Below, piece after piece: positions 1-7,945 of a stretch of DNA of 64,000 bases. The translations under genes and the position numbers were made by a program. Origin of the DNA: an uncultured Lachnospiraceae bacterium (lineage in GTDB: Bacteria > Bacillota > Clostridia > Lachnospirales > Lachnospiraceae); NCBI GenBank assembly GCA_902476265.1, contig CABSCP010000003.1, positions 62,001 through 126,000 of the forward strand, in the 5' to 3' direction. Below the pieces are notes generated by a model. The model ran no database searches. It saw only the letters and a list, made by a program, of their open reading frames with translations, and had not been told where the DNA came from. Numbering within the stretch: position 1 is the stretch's first letter; each line of letters opens with the position of its first letter.

Positions 1-346
1 CCATCAGCGTGGGTTCCCCGCCGGAATCGCCTGCTGATCCGCCGTCCGGAAGGCCTGCATGATGCCCTGCCACACAATAGGCGGCAAAGTAGTTATGCTG
101 TTTTATCAATTCCTGAGCCCCTGCTGTGGAATGATCGGTTCTGGGCCCTCCCTTCAGCAGGTGCTTTTGAAACCCCGGGGTAAATTTTCCGATATCATGT
201 AAAAGGCCTGTCCCATAGCCCCATTCCCTGCATCCGAAAGCATCCGCAAAATCTCCCGCACGTTTTGCCGTTCCCACCAGGTGCTCCGTCACGGTCTGAT
301 ATCGGGATTTATCCTCGCTGACATGGGCATAATATTGATTTTCCAT
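1..346 (-). CDS. cas3: CRISPR-associated Cas3, HD nuclease domain (partial, N-terminus only)
   Basis: Only the first 115 residues are present; the gene runs off the left edge. Cas3 is the helicase-nuclease that degrades DNA marked by Cascade in type I CRISPR-Cas. The fragment is the HD nuclease domain: a His at residue 22, HDIGK at 50-54 followed by FQ at 59-60, DHS at 71-73, and a GHHAGLPDGG stretch at 94-103, the expected order of metal-binding residues for Cas3''. The ATG at 346 has GAGAAG upstream; an in-frame ATG at 352 is possible but sits closer to that site. cas3 is often the first gene of type I-C operons, so the rest of the cas genes and the array would lie left of the window. Subtype is not determinable here. 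Confidence 0.85.
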   Translation of the reverse strand, partial: MENQYYAHVSEDKSRYQTVTEHLVGTAKRAGDFADAFGCREWGYGTGLLHDIGKFTPGFQKHLLKGGPRTDHSTAGAQELIKQHNYFAAYCVAGHHAGLPDGGSAGDSGGEPTLM

Positions 347-741
347 ATTCATTTCTTCTCTTTCGTCCAACAGGTGTATTTCAGTTCATTCGGGTTACAT
401 TAATATACGTTGGAATTAAAATAAGATATTCACCGCTGAGAGTTGAAAAAGACATCGATGATATTTATCCTGACAAAAATCGATTCACTCGTATTTATAA
501 TATTTTACAACATTAGTTATCAAAAAGCAATTCTATTTATGCATTATTTACTTTATTCCTTTTGTTTTTTATAATTATAAGTCAATTTTAACTAAAATAT
601 AGAGAAATCATATATTAATATTGCTACCGAATACAGTTGTATAAAAAATTCTAAAAAGGAAGTCCCCGCATCAAAAAATTCTCTGCCACTAAAGTAAACT
701 GTATATATTTATTTATATAAAACAATATCTTCACAAAAAAC
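347..741. other. AT-rich intergenic region between cas3 and the fucose operon
   Basis: About 400 bases, clearly more AT-rich than the flanking genes, with no convincing ORF on either strand. The cas3 promoter should lie here, but I see no good -35/-10 pair. No CRISPR repeats are visible. The compositional change suggests the junction of an acquired CRISPR-Cas locus. Confidence 0.5.
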
Positions 742-779
742 AAACTCCGGCAGCTGTATTTTTACACTGCCGGAGTTTT
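742..779 (-). terminator. Terminator of the fucose operon
   Basis: Inverted repeat with arms AAACTCCGGCAG and CTGCCGGAGTTT around a 13-14 nt loop. On the minus strand it is followed by a T-rich tail. It lies 90 bp past the fucA stop codon. Confidence 0.8.
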
Positions 780-868
780 CACAGGCAACTCCCATCTTGT
801 TTCACCACACACTTTTGGAGACTCACACTCGCATCAAACGTCCTTTCCCCTGTTGTGATTCGTCATTC

Positions 869-1555
869 TCATTCGTTGTACTTTTTATAACCGGGATGTC
901 TTCCTGTCACCTGATAGCCCTCTCTCATGCTGATCAGGCGGTCGATATTTTCCCTGGAAAGTTCCCGGGCGCCTCCCAGCAAATGGGCATTTAAACTGAT
1001 CTTGGCAAACAGCTCCAACGTCTCCATGCGGTAATAGGCGGTGAGCACATCTGCCCCCACCGTCAGCGCGCCATGATTCTGCAAAAGCAGGGCATCATGC
1101 TGCCCCAGGTAAGGCGCGATGGCATCCGGCACCTCATAGGTAGAGGGCGTTCCGTAGGGTGTTACAGGAATCGAACCTAACGCTATCACTGTCTCAATCA
1201 TGGAATAATCATCCAGCGCTTTATTGGCTACCGCATAACCGGTGGCTACCGGGGGATGGGCATGTAAAACCGCTCCCACATCTTCCCGCTCCTCGTAGCA
1301 GCGAAGATGCATCTTAATTTCGGAAGAAGGCCGATACCCTTCCTCCGCTTCCAGAATGAACCCGTTTTTATCAATATGGACCAATTTTTCCGGCGTAATG
1401 AAGCTTTTGCTGATTCCGGTAGGGGTGGCAAGAAAGGTGCCGTCCTCCAACTTTGCCGAAACGTTTCCGTCGTTTGCCGCTACCCATCCCAGCTGCCACA
1501 TTTTGTGGCAGATATCACAAATCTGCTCCCGCAGCTGCATATAACTTAATTCCAT
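869..1555 (-). CDS. fucA: Class II aldolase, L-fuculose-1-phosphate aldolase
   Basis: Cytosolic zinc aldolase of 228 aa, normal for the family. It cleaves L-fuculose-1-phosphate to DHAP and L-lactaldehyde. The metal site is readable: Glu79 in PSSE, His98 and His100 in HAHPP, His161 in QNHGAL; the phosphate-binding region shows NDGNVSA at 28-34. An upstream in-frame ATG at 1612 lies inside the kinase gene; the ATG at 1555 has AGGAAG about 7 nt before it and is preferred. It is the last gene of fucI-kinase-fucA, 2 nt after the kinase stop. A rhamnulose-1-phosphate specificity cannot be excluded from sequence, but the FucI upstream argues for fucose. Confidence 0.85.
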   Translation of the reverse strand: MELSYMQLREQICDICHKMWQLGWVAANDGNVSAKLEDGTFLATPTGISKSFITPEKLVHIDKNGFILEAEEGYRPSSEIKMHLRCYEEREDVGAVLHAHPPVATGYAVANKALDDYSMIETVIALGSIPVTPYGTPSTYEVPDAIAPYLGQHDALLLQNHGALTVGADVLTAYYRMETLELFAKISLNAHLLGGARELSRENIDRLISMREGYQVTGRHPGYKKYNE

Positions 1556-1557
1556 AT

Positions 1558-3042
1558 TTATCTTCCTTTCTCCTCTGACAGTTGTCTGAATCTCCGGTAG
1601 GCATCGTCCCACCCCTGCCGCTCTTCTCCGGGTTCGTATACCGCTATATCCGCCGAATTTCGGATCACCCTGCGGATCTGTTCCGGCGATTCGATCAGCC
1701 CCAGCGCCAAAAACTGAACGGCTGCATTACCGAGAGCGGTGGCTTCCACCGGTCCGGCTATGACGCGGCAGCCACAGGCCTGTGCTGTCATCCGGCAAAG
1801 AAGGCCGCTCTGTGCACCGCCGCCCACCAGGTAAATCTTCCGATATTCTTTTCCCGTGCAATCCTCAATTTCCGCCTTGCAGCACCGATATTTGAGAGCC
1901 AGGCTCTCGTCGATGCAGCGGACGATCTGTCCGACGGTTTCCGGCGCCCTCTGCCCGGTTTTTTTGCAATATTCCCGAATCCTTTCCGGCAGATTTCCGG
2001 CAGGCGTAAACAGAGGATCATCCGGATCGATGAAGCAGCGGAAAGCTTCCTCTTTTTCCGCCATTTCTTCCAGCTGTCCGAAGCTGTACTCTTTTCCTTC
2101 CCGCATCCACTGCCTGCGGCTTTCCTGGATCAGCCACAGGCCGATCACATTTTTTAAAAAAGAGATTTTTCCGCCCACTCCCTGCTCATTGGTCAGGTTG
2201 TAGTCATATGCTTTTTCATCCATCATTGGCGCGTCGGTTTCCGTTCCGAACAAAGACCAGGTACCGCAGCTGATAAAAATGAAATCTGCTTCTTTGGCCG
2301 GGACCGCCGCCATGGCACATTGAGTATCATGCCCGGCCCCGGCAATCACCTCTGCCGGCGCAAGTCCCAGTTCTGTCTGAATGTCTTCCGAAAGCCGTCC
2401 GATTACGGTTCCGCAGGGACACACTTTTGGCAGCAGCTCCTCCCGGATGCCGTAAGCTTTTAACACCTCCCTGCTCCAATCCTTTTGTATTGCATCATAT
2501 AACTGGGTGGTGGAGGCGATGGAAACTTCCGTTTTTTTCTCTCCGCTCAAAAAGTAATGAAACAGGTCCGGCATCAGCAAAAGAGAGGCAGCCCGCTTTA
2601 ACAGAGCGGGCCGCTGCCATTTTAAAGCCAGCAGCTGAAAGGCCGTGTTGATATCCATGATCTGGTTTCCGGTATGGCGGTACAGCTCCTCCTTTTTTAA
2701 CAGCGCAAAGCTTTTTTGCGCCGCTCCCTGTGTCCGGCTGTCCCGGTAATGGACCGGATTTTCCAAAAGCTTTCCGTCCTCATCCAAAAGGCCGAAATCC
2801 ACGCCCCAGGTATCCACGGAGACAGCCCGAAAACCGCCCGCTTCCCTGGCTTTTCCCATTCCCTGTTTTATTTCATAAAAAAGCCGCAGCACGTCCCAGT
2901 ACATGGTGCCGGACACCGTCACCGGATCGTTGGAAAAACGGTGTACTTCCGTTAAGGCAATCCTGTCGTCCTCAAGTTCCGCCAGCATACATCTTCCGCC
3001 AGACGCGCCCAGGTCCACCGCAAGCACTCTTTCTTTTTCCAT
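1558..3042 (-). CDS. FGGY-family kinase (rhamnulokinase type), probable L-fuculokinase
   Basis: 494-aa ATP-dependent sugar kinase that should phosphorylate L-fuculose at C1. The N-terminus carries the phosphate-binding DLGASGGR loop; further motifs are DTWGVDFG, GAGHDTQCA and the C-terminal ATP loop LVGGGAQSG. The overall pattern matches the RhaB branch of FGGY kinases rather than classical FucK. Start: ATG at 3042 with AGAGGAA 8 nt upstream, preferred to a GTG at 3048 that is too close to that site. It lies 14 nt after fucI and 2 nt before fucA, so translation is probably coupled. The fucose role is inferred from its neighbours; rhamnulose kinase is the alternative. Confidence 0.8.
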   Translation of the reverse strand: MEKERVLAVDLGASGGRCMLAELEDDRIALTEVHRFSNDPVTVSGTMYWDVLRLFYEIKQGMGKAREAGGFRAVSVDTWGVDFGLLDEDGKLLENPVHYRDSRTQGAAQKSFALLKKEELYRHTGNQIMDINTAFQLLALKWQRPALLKRAASLLLMPDLFHYFLSGEKKTEVSIASTTQLYDAIQKDWSREVLKAYGIREELLPKVCPCGTVIGRLSEDIQTELGLAPAEVIAGAGHDTQCAMAAVPAKEADFIFISCGTWSLFGTETDAPMMDEKAYDYNLTNEQGVGGKISFLKNVIGLWLIQESRRQWMREGKEYSFGQLEEMAEKEEAFRCFIDPDDPLFTPAGNLPERIREYCKKTGQRAPETVGQIVRCIDESLALKYRCCKAEIEDCTGKEYRKIYLVGGGAQSGLLCRMTAQACGCRVIAGPVEATALGNAAVQFLALGLIESPEQIRRVIRNSADIAVYEPGEERQGWDDAYRRFRQLSEEKGR

Positions 3043-3056
3043 GGTCACTTCCTCTG

Positions 3057-4850
3057 TTATTTGTACAGCGGGCCATAATTTTTACATGCCCTGAAATCCG
3101 CGCCTTCTGCATCCATCCCGAACGCATTCCATGCGGCGGGACGGAAAATCTTTTCTTCCGGCACATTGTGCATGCAAACCGGAATCCGGAGCATGGAGCA
3201 CAGCGTGATCAGATCTGCCCCGATATGTCCGTAGCTGATCGCCCCGTGGTTGGCGCCCCAATGATTCATCACATCGTAGGCCGTTGCAAACGCGCCTTTT
3301 TTCGTGCAGCGGGGTGCGAACCAGGTGCAGGGCCAGGTGTAGTCCGTGCGTTTCCACAGCTTGTCGGATACTTCCTCCGGCAGTTGAATGGTCCAGCCTT
3401 CCGCGATCTGTAAAACAGGGCCAAGGCCTTTCACCAAATTCAGGCGAATCATCGTGGCGGGCATTTCCGCTCTGGTTTCAAAGCGGGAGGAAAAACCGCC
3501 GCCTCTGAAATATCCGTTATCCGCCGCATTCCATGTGGTGGCCGCCAGCATCTTTTCCTGATCCTCTTTGGTCACCTCCCACCACTGTTTCATCACGGCC
3601 TGTCCGTTTTCGTCCCTGCATTCCCCGCAGGCATCCAGGCAGGCCGCGCCGGAATTGATCAGGTGGATAAAGCCGTCCGCTTCTTTGGCTTTCCCTTCTA
3701 TTTCATACCCGGCGGCCTTCTTCACCGCATCGCCGCTCCAATAAGTGCGGACATCGGCAAAAATCTGCGCCCGGTTTGTCAGAAGTTTCATGAACAGCAT
3801 GCCCAGTCCGTTTAAGGTATCGTTTTCCGTCGCCAGAATGAAAGGTTCCCGCGCTCCTTCCCAGTCAAAAGAGCTGTTTAACAGCGCTTCCGCAAAGTCT
3901 CCGTTGGGATAGAAATCAGTCCACTGACGCTGCCCCTGGAAACCGGCGGCAATGGCATTGTGTCCGATGGCTTCCTCGGAAAACTTCTCCGGGAAATTCG
4001 CGTTGCCGCGCATCAGATCCTTGATGATGACCATCATCTTGACCACAAACTCCCAGTCTTTTTCCTTCTGTTCCAAAGAACGCTGCAGCGCTTCGGGATT
4101 CTTGTCAAAACCTTCCTTACAATACCGTTTCGTCCATGCGAGGGCTTTTTCATATTCCTCTTTATCATAAATTTCTTCCGTCATGCGTCGGATCAGTTCC
4201 ACCTCATCCACGGATTCCACCCGCATTCCCAGATAGGATTCCATAAAATCAGGATCGATGATGGAACCGCCGATTCCCATGGTCACGGAACCGATCTGCA
4301 GATAGGATTTGCCACGCATGGAAGCTGCAGCCACTGCGGCCCTGGCAAACCGGAGCAGTTTTTCTTCCACATCCGCCGGAATTTCTTTGGCATCCGCTTC
4401 CTGTACATCATGGCCGTAAATCCCGAAGGCCGGAAGCCCTTTCTGGGCATGGGTTGCCAGAACGCTGGCCAGATATACGGCTCCGGGGCGCTCCGTTCCG
4501 TTAAATCCCCATACCGCTTTGATGGTCTGGGGATCCATATCCATGGTTTCCGCACCGTAGCACCAGCAGGGCGTCACCGTAACAGTGATGTCCACCCCTT
4601 CCCTGCGAAACTTCTCCGCACAGGCGGCCGCTTCCCCCACGCGCCCGATGGTGGTGTCGGCGATGATCACCTTCACCGGTTCTCCGTTGGAATAAAATAC
4701 GTTATTTTCAATCAGGGCAGCCGCAGATTTCGCCATCTGCATGGTCTGCTCCTCCAAAGATCCCCGCACATCCAGCGCGCCTCTCCTTGCGTCAATCGTA
4801 GGTCTGATGCCGATCACCGGACCGCTTCCGATCAGTCTCTTTTCTGCCAT
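3057..4850 (-). CDS. fucI: L-fucose isomerase
   Basis: Converts L-fucose to L-fuculose in the cytosol using Mn2+; it can also act on D-arabinose. Length 597 aa is typical. Residues matching the metal site of E. coli FucI are present: Glu342 in ATEND, Asp366 in FADVRTYW, and a His in the ANHGAISYGHIGAD segment near 533. The N-terminus has the family signature IGIRPTIDARRG. ATG at 4850 with AAGGAGG 9 nt upstream. First gene of the three-gene catabolic operon and divergent from an AraC regulator. No fucose permease or L-lactaldehyde reductase gene is in the window. Confidence 0.92.
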   Translation of the reverse strand: MAEKRLIGSGPVIGIRPTIDARRGALDVRGSLEEQTMQMAKSAAALIENNVFYSNGEPVKVIIADTTIGRVGEAAACAEKFRREGVDITVTVTPCWCYGAETMDMDPQTIKAVWGFNGTERPGAVYLASVLATHAQKGLPAFGIYGHDVQEADAKEIPADVEEKLLRFARAAVAAASMRGKSYLQIGSVTMGIGGSIIDPDFMESYLGMRVESVDEVELIRRMTEEIYDKEEYEKALAWTKRYCKEGFDKNPEALQRSLEQKEKDWEFVVKMMVIIKDLMRGNANFPEKFSEEAIGHNAIAAGFQGQRQWTDFYPNGDFAEALLNSSFDWEGAREPFILATENDTLNGLGMLFMKLLTNRAQIFADVRTYWSGDAVKKAAGYEIEGKAKEADGFIHLINSGAACLDACGECRDENGQAVMKQWWEVTKEDQEKMLAATTWNAADNGYFRGGGFSSRFETRAEMPATMIRLNLVKGLGPVLQIAEGWTIQLPEEVSDKLWKRTDYTWPCTWFAPRCTKKGAFATAYDVMNHWGANHGAISYGHIGADLITLCSMLRIPVCMHNVPEEKIFRPAAWNAFGMDAEGADFRACKNYGPLYK

Positions 4851-4961
4851 TGCAATGTCCTCCTTTATGTAACTGATACTTGTATTTTAATCATTTTCTT
4901 TTTTTCTTTCTCGTTATATAATAAGATAAAACAGTAAAATATTCACTTTAAGGAGCGATCG

Positions 4962-5819
4962 ATGAAATTTATAGAATATAAGGAAAACCGGGTCCACGGA
5001 ACCCGGGATTTTCCCTTTGCCTTCTATGCGGTCAACGCTGCACACCCGCGTTACTATATGCCGCACCACTGGCATACGGAATATGAACTGATCCACATCC
5101 GGGAAGGCTCCTTTCGTCTGGATATCAACGAAAAGGAATACCTCCTTTCCCCCGGCGACACCGCTTTCGTGGGCGCGGGTAGTCTGCACGGAGGCGCGCC
5201 CTGTGACTGTCATTACGACTGTGTGGTGTTTGATCTGGAAAATTTTCTGGCGCAGAAAACCTGGGCCGCAGACATTTACCGAATGCTCACCTCCTGTGAA
5301 ATCCACCTGGATCTGTACCTTCCCAAAGAGGAAACCGTGGTTTTCCACTGTATGCAGTCCATCTGTGAAGCGCTTTCCTCCCATTCTCCCGGCTATCGTT
5401 TTACAGTGGTCGGCTACTTGTACCAGCTTTTGGGATTCATACTGAAAGAACACCTTTATACGGACGAAACAGCCGTTTCTTTGGCGCAGCAAAAAAAGAT
5501 AACACAGCTCAAGTCCGTGTTATCCTATATCGCGTCAAATTATGGGGAGCCAGTCACCCTGGATGACCTGGCCGCCTGTGCCGGCATGAACAGCCGTTAT
5601 TTCTGCCGGGCGTTTAAGAGCATCATGCACCAGACTCCCATGGATTATCTGAATTATTACCGGATCGAAAGCGCCTGTGAGCAGCTCGCCACCACCGAAA
5701 AATCCATCACGGAAATCGCCCTGAGCTGCGGTTTCTCCGATCCCTGCTATTTTGGAAAAGTCTTTAAAAAGCGAAAAGGCGTACCTCCCACCCATTATCT
5801 AAGCCAGAACAATCCTTAA
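4962..5819 (+). CDS. AraC-family transcriptional regulator of the fucose operon
   Basis: 285 aa. N-terminal cupin-like sensing domain (about 1-150; MPHHWHTEYELIHI and the SPGDTAFV turn) and a C-terminal AraC double helix-turn-helix (about 185-282; LDDLAACAGMNSRYFCRAFK and the IALSCGFSDPCYFGKVFKK signature). It probably senses fucose or a derivative and activates the divergent fucI operon; this is inferred from its position. The ATG at 4962 follows AAGGAG with a 6-nt gap. A TATAAT box lies at 4917-4922. The 3' end overlaps the convergent chromate-transporter gene by 4 nt. Confidence 0.85.
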   Translation: MKFIEYKENRVHGTRDFPFAFYAVNAAHPRYYMPHHWHTEYELIHIREGSFRLDINEKEYLLSPGDTAFVGAGSLHGGAPCDCHYDCVVFDLENFLAQKTWAADIYRMLTSCEIHLDLYLPKEETVVFHCMQSICEALSSHSPGYRFTVVGYLYQLLGFILKEHLYTDETAVSLAQQKKITQLKSVLSYIASNYGEPVTLDDLAACAGMNSRYFCRAFKSIMHQTPMDYLNYYRIESACEQLATTEKSITEIALSCGFSDPCYFGKVFKKRKGVPPTHYLSQNNP

Positions 5820-6370
5820 TACAAAACCACGCCCGCTACACCTGCCAGAAGCATGGCCGCAATGGGATTCATCTTTTTCTTTCTCAGAAGGAAAATCGTT
5901 CCCGCCACGATCACGGCCGCCCGCCAGTCCACACTTTTTATGGCAGATGCCTCCGTGCTCCCTGTAAAGGTCAGCAAAAGGATGGTTGCCGCCGCAGAAA
6001 TGATCAGCCCTAGAGATACGGACTTCAATCCTCGCAGGATTTCCGCCACATAGGAGGAAGCCTGATTCTTCTTTAAGAACCGGTACAGGAAGGTAGAGAT
6101 CAGGATGCCCGAAATCACGCAGCCAAAGGTGGCCAGCACCGCGCCCAAAAGTCCCGCCGCCCGTATGCCGATAAACGTGGAGGTATTCACAGCCAGAGGC
6201 CCCGGCGTCATCTGGGAGATGGCAATGATATCCGCAAACTCTCCCATGGAAATCCATCCGTATCTCTTCACCACCTCTTCCTGAATCATGGGGATCACCG
6301 CATATCCTCCGCCGATGCTCAAAAATCCGATTTTTAAGAAAGCTGCCGCCAGTTCAATCAGCTTCTCCAT
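5816..6370 (-). CDS. Chromate transporter half-subunit (second gene of pair)
   Basis: 184-aa hydrophobic membrane protein of the CHR family, single-domain form. The conserved start GFLSIGGGYAVIPMIQEEV at 14-32 and the ISQMTPGPLAVNTSTFIG motif are the family hallmarks. Single-domain CHR proteins work as pairs encoded by adjacent genes, and here the first half lies directly upstream with a 17-nt overlap. The role is secondary export of chromate or a related anion; the natural substrate in gut anaerobes is unknown. GGGAGG lies 8 nt before the ATG. Confidence 0.87.
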   Translation of the reverse strand: MEKLIELAAAFLKIGFLSIGGGYAVIPMIQEEVVKRYGWISMGEFADIIAISQMTPGPLAVNTSTFIGIRAAGLLGAVLATFGCVISGILISTFLYRFLKKNQASSYVAEILRGLKSVSLGLIISAAATILLLTFTGSTEASAIKSVDWRAAVIVAGTIFLLRKKKMNPIAAMLLAGVAGVVLY

Positions 6371-6944
6371 TCCGGTATCCTCCCTTCCCCAGCCGTGCTG
6401 TCCAAATGCGCAGCCAGCACAACACGCATCCCGCTCCCAGAATCAGGGCCACATTCCATTGCAGAAAAAAAGCCGCAAAAAAAGAGACCGGCACCAGCAG
6501 GGTCAGAAAACGGGAATGTTCTTTTACGATCATCCCGGTCATCTCCACCACAAAATCCAGGATATAGGCCGCCGCACCTGCCTGCATCCCTTTTAACGCC
6601 GCCGCGATCATCACATTTTGGGAAAAAGCGGCGTACCAAAAGGAAATGGCCGATAAAATCACCAGCGGAGGAAATACCGCCGCCGCTGCGCTGACCACAA
6701 CTCCCGCCGCACCGGCCGTCTTTAACCCCGCCAGCGCAGAAAGGTTAACGGCGATGGCTCCCGGCGTGGACTGGGCCACCGCCGCCATATCCATCAGCTC
6801 TTCTTCCGTAAAAAGCTTCTTTTGAAGCACAAAATATTTCCGTACCATGGGCACCACCACATAACCGCCGCCAAAGGTAAAAGCGCTGATCAGCAGATTT
6901 ACACCGGCCAGCCAGATTAAAAGCTTTCCTCTATTCCTGTCCAT
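6354..6944 (-). CDS. Chromate transporter half-subunit (first gene of pair)
   Basis: 196-aa single-domain CHR-family membrane protein. Motifs FTFGGGYVVVPMVRKYFV near the N-terminus and VAQSTPGAIAVNLSALAG match the family. It is the partner of the downstream half and presumably forms a heterodimer with antiparallel membrane topology. Start: ATG at 6944 is preferred over 6968 because GGGAGG lies 7 nt upstream. Transcription probably starts from the minus-strand promoter at 6978-7006. Confidence 0.86.
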   Translation of the reverse strand: MDRNRGKLLIWLAGVNLLISAFTFGGGYVVVPMVRKYFVLQKKLFTEEELMDMAAVAQSTPGAIAVNLSALAGLKTAGAAGVVVSAAAAVFPPLVILSAISFWYAAFSQNVMIAAALKGMQAGAAAYILDFVVEMTGMIVKEHSRFLTLLVPVSFFAAFFLQWNVALILGAGCVLCWLRIWTARLGKGGYRNGEAD

Positions 6945-6977
6945 TCCCGATCCTCCCGTCCCCGCCATGATTCTAAA

Positions 6978-7006
6978 AGTATAGCATTTGCATCATTATA
7001 AGTAAA
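6978..7006 (-). promoter_or_regulatory. Promoter of the chromate-transporter pair
   Basis: On the minus strand TTTACT (7006-7001), 17-nt spacer, TATACT (6983-6978). It overlaps the divergent LysR promoter, so the two compete for RNA polymerase or are co-regulated. Confidence 0.7.
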
Positions 7007-7024
7007 ATGATATAATTTTATCAT
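6988..7024 (+). promoter_or_regulatory. Promoter of the LysR gene with overlapping palindrome
   Basis: TTGCAT (6988-6993), 17-nt spacer, TATAAT (7011-7016). An 18-bp palindrome, ATGATA-N6-TATCAT (7007-7024), covers the -10 box, a position suited to autorepression by the LysR protein. Confidence 0.7.
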
Positions 7025-7060
7025 ATCCATGAATTTTTTTCATGTCAAAGGAGGTTTCTC

Positions 7061-7945
7061 ATGCTTTCCCTGCGCCATCTGTTGATTTTTAAAACCATTT
7101 CCGAAACCGGCAGCTTCACAAAAGCCGCACAACAATTGTTTTTAACCCAGTCCGCCGTGTCCCATGCCATTCGGGAACTGGAAACCCAAACCGGCTCTGT
7201 CCTTTTTGACCGTCTCGGAAAACAGATCTGTCTCACCAGCAGTGGCCGCCAGCTCCTTTCGGAAATCACGCCCCTTCTTTCTTCCTGCGAAGCGCTGGAA
7301 AAGCGGATGCACAGCCTGGAGAAAACCGCTCCCATACACATTGTTTCCAGCATCACCATCGCGGTCTGCCATCTGCCCCGCTTCCTTTTAAGTTTTCAGA
7401 AAAAATGGCCCGATGTGCCGGTCTATACACAGGTGCTGCCCGCCGCTTCCGCTCTGGAACTCCTCAAAAGCGGCGGCGCCGATATCGCCCTGGTGGAAGG
7501 CCTGCCGCCAAATCCCCCTTTTTTGAATTACTGCTTCGCCTCCTATGACCTAACCGCCGCCTGTGCACCCGACTACTCTATCGTCAGAAACCTGCAAAAA
7601 AGCAGCCTTTCCGTCACACAATTCTGTGCGGAAAAGCTGCTTCTCCGGGAAAAAGGCAGCGCCATCCGGGACTGTCTGGACAGCGCTCTCCTGTTGTCGG
7701 GTACAAAGGTCGATCCTGTCTGGACCAGCGTCAATTCCCCCGCCCTGATTCAGGCTGCTCTGGCAGGGCTTGGCATCACGGTCCTGCCAGACCTTCTGTT
7801 AAAAGACTACCTGGCCGCCGGATCGCTGCTCCCTCTGTCTGTGGAGGGATTGAAGCTTTCCAACCGGATGTATCTGGTATACCACGGGGGAAAATATTTT
7901 TCTTCCCCTCTGCAGGACCTCATTGCTTTAATTAGAGAGGGTTAA
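7061..7945 (+). CDS. LysR-family transcriptional regulator
   Basis: 294 aa. N-terminal winged helix-turn-helix (1-60; FTKAAQQLFLTQSAVSHAI followed by LFDR and LTSSG) and a two-lobed substrate-binding domain (about 90-290). AAAGGAGG lies 8 nt before the ATG. Divergent from the chromate-transporter pair across overlapping promoters, the usual layout of a LysR protein and its target, so it probably controls those genes. Its 3' end overlaps the convergent ABC permease gene by 18 nt, so the two genes share their transcription termination zone. Confidence 0.87.
   Translation: MLSLRHLLIFKTISETGSFTKAAQQLFLTQSAVSHAIRELETQTGSVLFDRLGKQICLTSSGRQLLSEITPLLSSCEALEKRMHSLEKTAPIHIVSSITIAVCHLPRFLLSFQKKWPDVPVYTQVLPAASALELLKSGGADIALVEGLPPNPPFLNYCFASYDLTAACAPDYSIVRNLQKSSLSVTQFCAEKLLLREKGSAIRDCLDSALLLSGTKVDPVWTSVNSPALIQAALAGLGITVLPDLLLKDYLAAGSLLPLSVEGLKLSNRMYLVYHGGKYFSSPLQDLIALIREG

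Noticed and set aside
347..868. Possible CRISPR array next to cas3
   Set aside because: The region is AT-rich, but no repeat-spacer periodicity is visible.
3960..4937. Plus-strand ORF of 325 codons opposite fucI
   Set aside because: Antisense to a clearly conserved isomerase gene; composition rich in His/Phe/Arg typical of reverse-frame translation.
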